The notes: generated by a model not told the origin, from the sequence alone. 64,000 nucleotides of DNA from Halomarina pelagica (GCF_024228315.1 NZ_CP100459.1:31861-95860), one strand, 5' to 3'; shown: positions 27,237 through 35,830, counted from the first letter of the stretch. Numbers and translations are program-made.

Positions 27237-28184
27237 ATGACGCAGATTCGGGACGCCAGCCGAGAGATGCGCCTCGATCCGGACTCGTTCGCGGGCGGCT
27301 ACTTCCGCAACGCGGTCTACCGTCACTGGGACCCCTACGAGGACGTTCCGCAGGCGCTGCTCGAGCAGGACCGAGAGCGGCTGATCGCCCGCGAGCAGAC
27401 CGAGGGGCAGTTCGACGGGTTGCGCCGGACGCTCGCGCTGTTCGGCGCGGGCGAGGAGGCCGTCACCGAGGACCTCGCGCCGCTTCTCATTGTGACGACG
27501 GACGTCGACAAGCAGATGTTCCTCACCTCGCAGCTCTACGAGGAGGCCAAGCACACCCAGTTCTTCGACCGCTACTGGCGCGAGGTGATCGACCCCGTCG
27601 CCGAGGCGTGCGGCTTCGAGGTGACGCACCCGACCGACCAGCGCTACTTCAACGAGGACTACGTCGCGCTATTCGACAAGACGGCAGAGGCGATGGAGCG
27701 CCTGCTCACCGACGACACGCCCGAGAACCGCGTGCGGGCGTACTGTCACTACCACCTCGTCGTCGAGAGCGTCCTCGCCCAGACCGGCTACTACGGCATC
27801 CAGTCCTCCTGGTCGCCGACCGGCGCGGATCTCGACGTCGCGGGCGAACCCGTCCACCTGGAGGGCCTCATCGAGGGCGTCACCCGCGTCCGCAGCGACG
27901 AGGGGCGACACGTCGGCTTCGGCATGCGCGAGGTGCGCCGACTCGTCCAGGAGGAGGGCGTCGACCCCGACGTCGTCCAGACCACCCTTCGGGACCTCAT
28001 GGGCCACGTCGCCGGGACGGTCCAGTACGAGGAGAGCGAGGTCGACTCGACGCCGCTCGTCGAGTACGCGGCGGAGAAGCTGACCCGCCGCATCGAGATC
28101 ATCACCGACGCCGAGACGGAACTCCCGCCGGTCGAGGAACTGGTCCACGTCGAGGGCGGGCGGGACATCTCGGCGGCGGACTGA
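27237..28184 (+). CDS. R2-like ligand-binding oxidase (R2lox type)
   Basis: 315 residues of the ferritin-like R2 fold. All six metal ligands can be matched: E73, E103 and H106 (YEEAKHTQFF), E177 (HLVVESVLAQTGYYG), E222 and H225 (DEGRHVGFG). V76, three residues after E73, and Y172, five before E177, match the Val-Tyr pair that forms an ether crosslink in characterised R2lox proteins. Expected to hold a Mn/Fe cofactor and bind a fatty acid; it does not look like a true ribonucleotide reductase subunit. Fits the fatty-acyl neighbourhood. Confidence 0.88.
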   Translation: MTQIRDASREMRLDPDSFAGGYFRNAVYRHWDPYEDVPQALLEQDRERLIAREQTEGQFDGLRRTLALFGAGEEAVTEDLAPLLIVTTDVDKQMFLTSQLYEEAKHTQFFDRYWREVIDPVAEACGFEVTHPTDQRYFNEDYVALFDKTAEAMERLLTDDTPENRVRAYCHYHLVVESVLAQTGYYGIQSSWSPTGADLDVAGEPVHLEGLIEGVTRVRSDEGRHVGFGMREVRRLVQEEGVDPDVVQTTLRDLMGHVAGTVQYEESEVDSTPLVEYAAEKLTRRIEIITDAETELPPVEELVHVEGGRDISAAD

Positions 28185-28270
28185 CCGTCGACACTCTCCC
28201 GTCCGGTTCGAGCGAGACGCGTTCGGCGAGCGCCTCGTGGGAAATCAGCACTTTTCGACGACTCAGCGCC

Positions 28271-28720
28271 TCAATCGTCGGCTTCGCGTCGCGCCACGAG
28301 TCCCAGCCCGACCCACGAGATGACCTCCTCGCCGTCCTGGTTGTAGCCCGTCACCCGGCTCTTGACGTGGCCCCGCGAGGGGTCGCTCTCGGAGGGGCGC
28401 TTCTCCAGCACCTCCGTCTCGATCGAGAGCGTGTCGCCGGGGCGGACGGGGCGGTACCACCGGAGTTCGTCCACCCCGAGCGCGCCCATGCCCGCCTGCT
28501 CGCCGAGCACGCCGTCGACGAGCATCCGCATGCACAGCGACGCGGTGTGCCACCCGCTCGCGATGAGTCCGCCGTAGGGCGACTCGGCGGCCGCCTCCTC
28601 GTCCACGTGGAACGACTGGGGGTCGTACTGCGTGGCGAACTCGATGATCTCCGCCTTCGTCACCGTCCGGCTCCCGTGCTCGGTCACGTCGCCGACCTCG
28701 ATGTCCTCGTAGTACTCCAT
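28271..28720 (-). CDS. MaoC-like (R)-specific enoyl-CoA hydratase domain protein
   Basis: 149 residues from ATG 28720. Hot-dog fold with D33 and H38 in TQYDPQSFHVDEEAA, the hydratase-2 active-site pair, and YGGLIASGWHT further on. Probably hydrates an enoyl-CoA. Stands convergent with the R2-like oxidase among acyl-CoA genes. Confidence 0.9.
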   Translation of the reverse strand: MEYYEDIEVGDVTEHGSRTVTKAEIIEFATQYDPQSFHVDEEAAAESPYGGLIASGWHTASLCMRMLVDGVLGEQAGMGALGVDELRWYRPVRPGDTLSIETEVLEKRPSESDPSRGHVKSRVTGYNQDGEEVISWVGLGLVARREADD

Positions 28721-28832
28721 CGACGCGGTAGGTCGGCGGAGGAGGACAAGTGGGCTTCGGTCCGCGGTAGCGTCTCGCGCGGCCGGATGCGGTGCGTGAT
28801 CGCGTCCGTCCGCGCGACCGGGACGGCCCCTC

Positions 28833-30221
28833 CTACGGCGAGAGCAGTCGGTCGAGTTCGTCGAGTCCGAAGAGGTGCCAGTTATCGTCGAGTTCGTCGG
28901 CCAGTCCGTCGACGAACCCACTCTTCGAGAAGAGCGCGAAGCGTTCCGTGCGCGTCTCGGGTCCCCACCGAACGCGCTCCGCTTTCTCCCGGAGATCCTC
29001 GACGAGCGAGTAGCCCACCGGTTCGCTCGTCCACTTGCACTCGGCGAGGAGGATGCGATCGTCCTTCGCCGCGAGTCCGACGATGTCGATCTCGTCACCG
29101 CCGAACCACCACCGACCGACCGTAGAGTAGCGGTCGAGCACGCCACTACGAACCCCTGCCCACACCGCCTCCGTACAGATCTCCTCGAAGGACATCCCGA
29201 TGTGGGTCGGGAGATCCGGCTCGATGGTGTCCTCGTAGACGAGTTCGGGTGCCTCTTCGATGCTAGAGCGATGCGGTTCGACGTATCGGAACCAGAACCG
29301 GAGGAACTCGTCGGCGACGCGGTAGAGCGACCGCTTCGACTTCTTGCTCGACGCGGTGACCGGCACCTCGCGGTCGACGAGTCGGAGTCGCCTGAGCGTC
29401 TGTAGGTACTTCGACAGCGGTCCTGGGTCGATGTTCGTCGCGCCCGATATCTCGTTCGGCGTCGTGTGGCCGGTCGCGATCGCCTCGAGGATGCTCATGT
29501 ATCGAGCGGGGCTCCGTAACTCGGTCCGCAGGAGGAACTCCGGTTCGTTGTACAGGACGGCCGTCGGTGAGAGAACCCGCGTGCGGATGTTGTCGGCGAG
29601 CGACTCGTCGTAGTCGAAGAGCAGGAGGTACATCGGCGTTCCCCCGGTAACCGCGTACGACCGAATCGCGGTCTCGAAGCCGTAGTCGATCACCTCGCGT
29701 GCTTGCGCGAACGAGAACGGCTGGAGGTCGATCTGCCCGGTTCGCCGGCCGTACAGCGGACTCTTGTGAGCGAGCACCTCGGACTCCATGACGCTCACGC
29801 TCGACCCGCACAACACGAGCATCGAATTCGTCGCCTGGAGTCGCTCGTCGACGAAGGCCTGGACGTACGACGGAAGCGAATCGTTCTCTTCCACGAGATA
29901 GGGGAACTCGTCGACGACGACGATCGCGTCCTCGGCGGCGAGTTTCTCGCCGAGGTAATCGAACGCGTCGGGCCAGTCCTCGATGCGCGGTAAGCGGTCG
30001 TCGAACCGGTCGGCGATCCGCTCGACGAATTTCTCGCGCTGTCGCGTTTCGGCCTCCTGGGCCACGAGGTAGTAGACGTGTGGGCGATCGGTGCAGAACT
30101 CCTTGAGTAACGCCGTTTTCCCCACGCGGCGACGTCCGTAGACGACGAAGAAGTCGTGCCCCGGCGCTTCGAACGCCGTCCTGAGTGCGTCGAGTTCCTC
30201 GGTCCGGTCGTAAAAGGTCAT
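28833..30221 (-). CDS. Archaeal AAA-type ATPase with DUF234 nuclease-like domain
   Basis: 462 residues. Walker A GRRRVGKT (29-36), Walker B VVVDEFPYL with DE at 104-105, sensor-like LVLCGSSVSVM, a winged helix (about 255-300), then a DUF234 domain with GDEIDIVGLAAKDDRILLAECKW, a PD-(D/E)xK-like D..ExK arrangement. Members of this archaeal group are of unknown cellular role; some accompany mobile DNA. ATG 30221 lies inside a long palindrome that also touches the TATA region. Confidence 0.87.
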   Translation of the reverse strand: MTFYDRTEELDALRTAFEAPGHDFFVVYGRRRVGKTALLKEFCTDRPHVYYLVAQEAETRQREKFVERIADRFDDRLPRIEDWPDAFDYLGEKLAAEDAIVVVDEFPYLVEENDSLPSYVQAFVDERLQATNSMLVLCGSSVSVMESEVLAHKSPLYGRRTGQIDLQPFSFAQAREVIDYGFETAIRSYAVTGGTPMYLLLFDYDESLADNIRTRVLSPTAVLYNEPEFLLRTELRSPARYMSILEAIATGHTTPNEISGATNIDPGPLSKYLQTLRRLRLVDREVPVTASSKKSKRSLYRVADEFLRFWFRYVEPHRSSIEEAPELVYEDTIEPDLPTHIGMSFEEICTEAVWAGVRSGVLDRYSTVGRWWFGGDEIDIVGLAAKDDRILLAECKWTSEPVGYSLVEDLREKAERVRWGPETRTERFALFSKSGFVDGLADELDDNWHLFGLDELDRLLSP

Positions 30222-30257
30222 TATCGAGGTAATGATTACTGCGATAATGACTTATAC
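30219..30257 (-). promoter_or_regulatory. 31-bp palindrome and TATA box of the AAA-DUF234 gene
   Basis: Outer arms CATTATCG (30219-30226) and CGATAATG (30242-30249) enclose a nested GTAAT-G-ATTAC (30229-30239); 13 of 15 pairs match across the 31 bp. A minus-strand TATA (CGTATAAG, plus 30250-30257) is adjacent. The dyad covers the start codon and presumed leaderless start site, a good place for a repressor. Confidence 0.65.
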
Positions 30258-30331
30258 GCTACGGGCATCTCCGACTCCGAGGAGCGAGTTGCTCTCGCGG
30301 CCGCCATCGCGTTCACCTGCAGGGGACGGCG

Positions 30332-30500
30332 CTATCGCCCCTCGAACTCCGGCTCTCGGCCCTCGCCGAACGAGCGCAGGCCCTCGGGGAAGTCCGCCGT
30401 CCGGGCGGTGCGGGCGATCGTGTCCGTCTCCGCCGTCAGCTGCGCCTCGACCCCGGTCGAGGACGTTCGTCTCGACGGTCAGGGCCTCACCTCGCCGAGG
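30332..30500 (-). pseudogene. 3' remnant of an enoyl-CoA hydratase gene
   Basis: Read on the minus strand, the segment ending with a TAG at 30332-30334 encodes DFPEGLRSFGEGREPEFEGR, the typical C-terminus of crotonase-family proteins; compare AFREDGYEPEFVGR in the intact gene at 23763. About 35 further codons upstream (VEAQLTAETDTIARTARTA) fit. Then GEALTVETN continues in another frame, so the gene is truncated and frameshifted. No start or catalytic core remains. Confidence 0.72.
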
Positions 30501-30567
30501 GGTGGCATAGCCGGCCGGCCGACGACGAACTTATGCACGGTACGAACGTACGTCTACGTGTACACCT

Positions 30568-30930
30568 ATGGCGACCAAATCGCTGACCATTCGCGAAGAC
30601 GCGTACGAACGCCTGCGGGCGCTGAAGCGCGACGACGAGAGTTTCAGCGATCTCGTCGATCGACTGACCGCCGAGAAGAACGCCGACTGGCGGACCCACA
30701 TCGGGTTCGCCGAGCAGGAGGGATTCGCCGAGGAGTACGACGCCGTCGTGCGCCGCCGCCGCGAGGAGATGGAGACGACCGACTCGTTGTTCGAGGACGT
30801 GCTCGAACCGCTGGGACGCGAAGGGGCCGACGACGAGCGAGTGACCGACGACGAACGGGAAGGTGACGACGAACGGGAGGGCGACGACGAATCGGGGATC
30901 GACGACGAATCGGGGATCGACGACGCATGA
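30568..30930 (+). CDS. VapB-like antitoxin with acidic repeat tail
   Basis: 120 residues. N-terminal TKSLTIREDAYERLRALKRDDESFSDLVDRLT is the VapB/DUF217 pattern of archaeal antitoxins. The last 35 residues are tandem acidic units (DDEREGDDEREGDDESGIDDESGIDD) encoded by imperfect DNA repeats. TATA-like TTATGC near 30531. ATGA overlap couples it to the PIN gene. Confidence 0.87.
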   Translation: MATKSLTIREDAYERLRALKRDDESFSDLVDRLTAEKNADWRTHIGFAEQEGFAEEYDAVVRRRREEMETTDSLFEDVLEPLGREGADDERVTDDEREGDDEREGDDESGIDDESGIDDA

Positions 30931-31310
30931 GATGCGTCGACACGTCGTTTCTGATCGACTTCGCGAAGGGCCACCCCGCCGCCCGCGCGTTCTTCGAGGA
31001 CGACGGGGCGGACGTCTACTACGCGCCGACGCCCGCGCTGGCGGAGGCCTACACGGGACTGTTCTATCTCGGGGATTACACCACCGAGGAGGCCGTCGCC
31101 CGGTTCGGTTGGACGACCCCGCAGCCGATCACCCACGGGATATCGATCGAGGTCGCTCGACTCCAGGCCGACCTCATGCGCGCAGGGACGTCGGTCAAGA
31201 CCGCCGACGCGTACATCGCTGCGACCGCACGTTCCCTCGACGTCCCGTTGATCGCCCACGACGACCACTTCGAACGGATCGACGGACTGGACGTACTGGC
31301 GTATCGGTGA
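30927..31310 (+). CDS. PIN-domain toxin, VapC family
   Basis: 127 residues. D5 (RCVDTSFLIDF), the Glu of ALAEAYTGL, D in KTADAYIAATA and D in IAHDDHFERI give the four-acid PIN site. Starts in the ATGA overlap with the antitoxin. An RNase toxin; target unknown. Confidence 0.9.
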   Translation: MRCVDTSFLIDFAKGHPAARAFFEDDGADVYYAPTPALAEAYTGLFYLGDYTTEEAVARFGWTTPQPITHGISIEVARLQADLMRAGTSVKTADAYIAATARSLDVPLIAHDDHFERIDGLDVLAYR

Positions 31311-31338
31311 CGTCCTCCGCGGCGCGAACACCGGGACC
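31311..31338. repeat. Degenerate IS200/IS605-type end remnant
   Basis: GACGTCCTCCGCGGCGCG and the following bases align with the hairpin at 4913-4940 (about four changes in 28 bp). As there, it directly follows a plus-strand stop codon. No transposase nearby. Confidence 0.35.
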
Positions 31339-31493
31339 TCTCACGCGGGAGGTACCCGACCCGGCGGACTCCAAACCGGGCCGAGACGGCGTCGGCCCGG
31401 AGTGAACTGCCATCACCAGAAGCTATTACTGACCCGCTGGTAAGCTACCAGTGGTATGTCATCACGACGCAAGATAGTGGACGGAGGTGGAAC

Positions 31494-32576
31494 GTGGTCG
31501 TAATCGCCGGGTGCGGCGGCTACGTCCCCCTCTACCGCATCGAGCGCGAGACGATCGCGGCCCAGCACGGCGGGTCCGGCCGCGGCGAGAGCGCCGTCCC
31601 CGCGCGCGACGAGAACCACGTCACGATGGCCTGCGAGGCCGCCGGGACGGCGCTCGCGCGGGCAGGTATCGAAGGGGGAGACCTCGGCGCGGTCTTCGCC
31701 GCGAGCGTCACCGACCCGCTCGCGGAGCACGGGATCGCCGCGCACGTCGCCTACCGCTTCGACGCGACCGGCGACGTGCGCACGGGCGACTTCCGGGCGA
31801 CCCCGCGGGCGGCCGCGGACGCGTTGTTCGCCGCCCGCGCGTTCGTCGAGGCGACCGGCGAGCGCGCGATCGTCGTCGCGAGCGACGTCCTCCCGGCGGA
31901 ATCGGGGGATGGCGGCGAGGCGTACGCCGGGGCGGGCGCGGGGGCAGTCGTCGTCGCGCCCGACGCCGGTCGCGGAAACGTCGCCGGCGAGAGTGCGAAC
32001 GTCGACGCGACGGACGCCGACGCGACGGACGCCGACGCAACGGACGCCGGGGACGCGCCCGCCGCGACGCTCACCGGGTGGGGCCAGGAGACCACGGGGT
32101 TCGTCGAGCGCCACCGCGAGCACGGCGAGCCCGCGATCGGGGGCGACGCGCGCTTCGAACGGCGGTACGGCGCTCGCCCGGCGGCCGAGGCCGCCGTCGA
32201 GCGCGCGCTGGCGTCGGCGGAGATCGATGCGCCCGCGCGGGCCGTCGCCTGCGCCCCCGACGCCCGGCTGGCGCGAACCGTCCTCGGCGGCGTCGAAGCC
32301 GAGCACGTGAGCACGTTCGACGCCGTCGGCTCGGCCGGAACGGCCTCCCTCCTTCTCGACCTCGCGCACCTGCTCGAGACCTCGGAGCCGGGGACGCCCG
32401 CGCTCGCGGTCTGCTACGGCGCGGGCGGGGCTGACGCCGTCGCGTTCGAGGTCGGCGAGGCGGGTAAGCGAGGCGAGACCGTCGCCGACCTGCTCGACGC
32501 CAAGGAGTACGTCACTTACGCGAAGCACCTGGAGTACCGCGAGCCCGTCGAGTATCAGGGGGTGAACCGCGCGTGA
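31494..32576 (+). CDS. HMG-CoA synthase-like thiolase-fold protein, catalytic residues changed
   Basis: 360 residues; GTG start with a strong GGAGGTGG site five bases upstream. Thiolase-fold pattern of the archaeal HMG-CoA synthase group: GCGGYVPLYRI, FAASVTDPLAEHGIAAHVAYRF, and the C-terminal CYGAGGADAVAFEV. Where the catalytic Cys is expected (DFRACK-like context) there is T103 (GDFRATPRAAADAL), and the active-site His context reads CAPDARL (253-259). So condensing activity is doubtful. An Asp/Thr/Ala insert (171-186) is encoded by a 15-bp DNA triplication. First gene of an operon with DUF35 and thiolase. Confidence 0.75.
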   Translation: MVVIAGCGGYVPLYRIERETIAAQHGGSGRGESAVPARDENHVTMACEAAGTALARAGIEGGDLGAVFAASVTDPLAEHGIAAHVAYRFDATGDVRTGDFRATPRAAADALFAARAFVEATGERAIVVASDVLPAESGDGGEAYAGAGAGAVVVAPDAGRGNVAGESANVDATDADATDADATDAGDAPAATLTGWGQETTGFVERHREHGEPAIGGDARFERRYGARPAAEAAVERALASAEIDAPARAVACAPDARLARTVLGGVEAEHVSTFDAVGSAGTASLLLDLAHLLETSEPGTPALAVCYGAGGADAVAFEVGEAGKRGETVADLLDAKEYVTYAKHLEYREPVEYQGVNRA

Positions 32577-33103
32577 GCGGTCCGCGCTATCAGCGCACGA
32601 AGCGACAGGACCAGCGCCTCGTCGGCTTCGAGTGCCAGGACTGCGGCTGGGTGTCGTTCCCGGAGGAGAAACGCACGTGCAAACGCTGTGGCAGCGCGCC
32701 CGCGGACTTCGAGGAGGTGGGACTGGCCGAGCGCGGCGAGATCAAGACCTTCGTCGTCCAGCAGTACCTCCCCGACGACATCGAGACGCCACAGCCCGTC
32801 GCCATCGTCGACCTCCCGCAGGTCGACGGGAACGGCGAGGCGGCCCGGGCGTACGGCCTGCTGACCGAGACGCATTTAGCGGAGATCGACGTGGGCACCG
32901 AGGTCGAGGCGCGCTTCCGGGAACTGTTCGCCGACGGCTCCCGGCCGATCAACTCCTTCAAGTTCGGCGTCCCGCGCGCGACGAAGGGCGATAGCGACAG
33001 GACGGACGACAATAGCGGCGACGGGACCGGCGACAGCGGAACCGGCGACGGCGAAAGAGCGGGTGCCGACCCCGGTGGGAGGGACGGAGGTGACGGGCGA
33101 TGA
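32573..33103 (+). CDS. Zn-ribbon OB-fold protein (DUF35 family)
   Basis: 176 residues; GTG overlaps the previous stop. Rubredoxin-like knuckles C21xxC24 and C36xxC39 (FECQDCGW, KRTCKRCG), then an OB fold (IKTFVVQQYLP to RELFADGSRP). The last 35 residues are a disordered Gly/Asp tail. In archaea DUF35 proteins bridge thiolase and HMG-CoA synthase in one complex that channels acetoacetyl-CoA; the gene order here matches that assembly. Confidence 0.9.
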   Translation: MSGPRYQRTKRQDQRLVGFECQDCGWVSFPEEKRTCKRCGSAPADFEEVGLAERGEIKTFVVQQYLPDDIETPQPVAIVDLPQVDGNGEAARAYGLLTETHLAEIDVGTEVEARFRELFADGSRPINSFKFGVPRATKGDSDRTDDNSGDGTGDSGTGDGERAGADPGGRDGGDGR

Positions 33104-34260
33104 CCCGGGACGCCTACGTCGTCGGCTCGGGGATCATCGAGTTCGGGGAGCTGTACGAGAAGTCCTTCGACGACATGCTGGAGGAGGCGTACCTGAACCT
33201 CCTCGACGGCGTGGACGGGGGGGTCGCTCCGAGCGACATCGACGCCGCGTGGTACGGCACCATCGACATCGCGGGCGAGGGCTCGTCCGGATCGGCGCTC
33301 GCGCACGCGACCGGGCTGTTCGAGACGCCGATCACGCGCGTCGAGAACGCCTGCGCGACCGGCAGCGACGCCTTCCGCAACGCCTCGCTGGCCGTCCAGT
33401 CCGGCGCGGCGGACGTCGCGCTCGTCATCGGCGCGGAGAAGATGCTCGACGACACCGCCGGACTCATCGGGAGCGCCGCGCTCGAGCGCCTCTGGCGCGG
33501 GCGGGGCGTCACGATGCCCGCGTACTTCGGCATGCGCGCGACCCGCCACATGGACCAGTACGGCACGACGCGCGAGCAGATCGCCGAGGTGTCGGTGAAG
33601 AACCACGCCAACGGCGTGAAGTACCCCTACGCCCACCAGCAGTTCGAGTGCTCCGTCGAGGACGTCCGCGAATCGCCGACCGTGAGCTATCCGCTCAACC
33701 TCTACGACTGCTGTCCGGTCACCGACGGGGCGTGCGCGGTGCTCCTCGCGAGCGAGGACCGCGCACGCGAGTTCACCGACGACCCGATCCGCCACGCCGG
33801 GTGGGGCCTCTCTGCCGACTCGTTCCAGCGCGGCGACGACCTCGCGCTGTCGAACTTCCCGGCGACCCGGCAAGCTTCCAGTCAGGCCTACGAACGGGCG
33901 GGGATCGGCCCCGACGACGTCGACGTCGCAGAGGTCCACGACTGCTTCTCCATCACGGAACTCATCACCTACGAGGACCTCGGCCTCTGCGCCGACGGAG
34001 AGGGCGGGCGGTTCGTCGAGGAGGGCCACCCCCACCTCGACGGCGACACGCCCGTGAACCCCTCCGGCGGACTGCTCTCGAAGGGCCACCCCATCGGCGC
34101 GACGGGCGTCGCGCAGATCGCCGAGATCTTCGAACAGCTCCGCGGCGAGGCGGGCGACGTGCAGGTCGACGCACCCGAGGTCGGCCTCCAGCACAACATC
34201 GGCATCGGTCGCAACGCCACCGGCGCGGTCAGCTGCGTGAACGTCCTCGCCCGCGACTGA
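33100..34260 (+). CDS. Thiolase family acetyl-CoA C-acyltransferase (SCP2-like)
   Basis: 386 residues; ATGA overlap with the DUF35 gene. Catalytic C85 in VENACATGSD, His in VAEVHDCFSITE, and GGLLSKGHPIGATG near the C-terminus with the second His. Complete active site of the SCP2-type thiolases. Likely cleaves or forms 3-ketoacyl-CoA within the DUF35-bridged complex. Confidence 0.92.
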   Translation: MTRDAYVVGSGIIEFGELYEKSFDDMLEEAYLNLLDGVDGGVAPSDIDAAWYGTIDIAGEGSSGSALAHATGLFETPITRVENACATGSDAFRNASLAVQSGAADVALVIGAEKMLDDTAGLIGSAALERLWRGRGVTMPAYFGMRATRHMDQYGTTREQIAEVSVKNHANGVKYPYAHQQFECSVEDVRESPTVSYPLNLYDCCPVTDGACAVLLASEDRAREFTDDPIRHAGWGLSADSFQRGDDLALSNFPATRQASSQAYERAGIGPDDVDVAEVHDCFSITELITYEDLGLCADGEGGRFVEEGHPHLDGDTPVNPSGGLLSKGHPIGATGVAQIAEIFEQLRGEAGDVQVDAPEVGLQHNIGIGRNATGAVSCVNVLARD

Positions 34261-34316
34261 CCCGTCGCTCCCGGTTCGATCTCGACACCCCAGGTTCGGT
34301 CGCGGGAGCACCGCGA

Positions 34317-34853
34317 TCAGAGGCGGGCGGAGACGACGCCCGTCCGTCGGTCCGCCTCCTGGAGGAGACGGACGCCGACGAGGAGCGCGAAGAAGAGGCC
34401 GGACCACGCGACTGCGGGGACGGCAGCGATCCCCGGCAGCCCGAGGGCGGCACCGGTCACGACGCCGAACCCGACGAGCCCACAGAGCAGGTAGAGCAGG
34501 TCCCACGGCACCTCGGGAGCCTGATCGAGTCCCATGTACCGCTCGACCGCCGCCGCCCGCTCGGTGAGCGTCACGATCTTCCGCTCGCGATCGTACTCGA
34601 CGACGCCGCACCGATCGAGGCGGGGGAGGTGCGACTGGTGCAGCGAGTTGTAGACGCTCTGGCGGACGTTCCGCGGGGGCGGCGCCTCGCCCGTCTCCGC
34701 CGCGGCGACCGCCTCCGCGAGGGCCGCGATCTCGACGCTCGGGCCGTGACGGCGCAACTGCTCGATCGTGTGCCGACGACGCCCGTTCTGCAGGATGTCG
34801 TACACCTCGCTCTCCGCGAGGGACGGTTTCTCGGTGACTGCGTTCGTACTCAT
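34317..34853 (-). CDS. Membrane-anchored DUF7344-type winged-helix protein
   Basis: 178 residues. VYDILQNGRRRHTIEQL and VYNSLHQSHLPRLDRCGVVEYDRERKIVTL make the DUF7344 winged helix; two hydrophobic helices follow (about 120-160). Same layout as the protein at 11741-12361, so they are paralogues. Inverted repeat ACTATC...GATAGT at 34960-34981 lies about 110 bp upstream in an AT-rich stretch. Confidence 0.82.
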   Translation of the reverse strand: MSTNAVTEKPSLAESEVYDILQNGRRRHTIEQLRRHGPSVEIAALAEAVAAAETGEAPPPRNVRQSVYNSLHQSHLPRLDRCGVVEYDRERKIVTLTERAAAVERYMGLDQAPEVPWDLLYLLCGLVGFGVVTGAALGLPGIAAVPAVAWSGLFFALLVGVRLLQEADRRTGVVSARL

Positions 34854-35161
34854 GCGTGGTGGAAGGCGACGAGGTGGGGCGATCGCCGAGCGGGATGTTG
34901 TCCCCCGACGACTGACAGGCCGACGCGTCGGTAGTCACGCAGGATCGACGGAAGAAAAAACTATCTGTTTATCTTGATAGTACCCATTTGAAATAATAAT
35001 TCGTAGAAAAGTTCTCGTCGAGTGTATGTTGTTCGTAGAGAGTCAGAGGGGGAAATTAGCCCGAACGCGCGTCGATCGACGACCGACTGGACCGACTTCA
35101 CGTTCGGCTCGGTGGTCGACCGGACGTCCCCGTTCCGCCCGGTTCTGCGTTCGCCGGGGGC
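34854..35161. other. Intergenic region with AT-rich segment
   Basis: 308 bp without a gene. AT-rich 34950-35010 contains a 6-bp dyad (34960-34965/34976-34981) and probable promoter elements for the DUF7344 gene. Confidence 0.4.
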
Positions 35162-35566
35162 TCAGAACGGGACTGCCGGGACGAACGCGACCGGCTCGTC
35201 CCGGAGTTGCCGACGGAGGCTGTCCCGCGGGATCCAGAACTGCCGGTCGTCGGGCATCCGCACGCGGACGGTGCGCGTCGTCGCCGCGACGACGTGCCAC
35301 GTCCGGCCGTCGTCGTGCTCGATCCGGTCGCCCGGCCTGAGGCCGTCGACGGCTAGCTCCCGGTCGCGCCGTCTCCAGGTGTCGTGGTCGTCGTACTCGT
35401 TGTGACGGTCGCTAGCGTCGCTAGCATCGTTAGCATCGTTAGCATCGCTAGCGTCGCCGTCGTCGTCGCCGTCGTCGTGATCGTCGTGATCGTCGTGATC
35501 GTCCGACGGCGGCCGATCCGCTCGAACGGCACGAGAGAAGTCGATCTCCGCGTCTCCTGTAGTCAT
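35162..35566 (-). CDS. Hypothetical protein with His/Asp and Asn/Asp repeats
   Basis: 134 residues. An N-terminal low-complexity region (about 22-60) of DDHDDHDDHDD then DANDANDASDASD units, encoded by short tandem DNA repeats (near 35402-35510), followed by an ordered part with RPGDRIEHDDGRTWHVVAATTRTVRVRMPDDRQFWIPRDSLRRQL, a small beta-rich domain. No known family. Possibly metal binding through the His/Asp repeat; that is a guess. Confidence 0.55.
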   Translation of the reverse strand: MTTGDAEIDFSRAVRADRPPSDDHDDHDDHDDGDDDGDASDANDANDASDASDRHNEYDDHDTWRRRDRELAVDGLRPGDRIEHDDGRTWHVVAATTRTVRVRMPDDRQFWIPRDSLRRQLRDEPVAFVPAVPF

Positions 35567-35605
35567 TGGCTCGATGGGTCAACTCCGCCGTGGTGTCGCC
35601 CGTCC

Positions 35606-35830
35606 CTACCGGATCGAGCTACCCACCAGACGGCCGCGAAGCTCGTCGGTGAGCGCCTGGACCCGGGTCGAGAACTCGGCGGCGTCGTCGTCGGTGACGA
35701 CCCCGCGCGTCTGCAGGCCCGACACGATGCCCGCCAGGTGTTCCTCGGCGAAGTTGAGTTCGATGATTTCGGCGTTCGCAACGTCGTCGGTTCGTTCTTC
35801 GGTGCGTTCCTCGGTTCGTGTGCCTGTCAT
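35606..35830 (-). CDS. Small helical haloarchaeal protein, unknown
   Basis: 74 residues from ATG 35830. RTEERTEERTDD repeats at the N-terminus and a helical body (EIIELNFAEEHLAGIVSGLQTRGVVTDDDAAEFSTRVQALTDELRGRL). Short duplicated DNA encodes the TEER repeats. No domain recognised. Confidence 0.55.
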   Translation of the reverse strand: MTGTRTEERTEERTDDVANAEIIELNFAEEHLAGIVSGLQTRGVVTDDDAAEFSTRVQALTDELRGRLVGSSIR

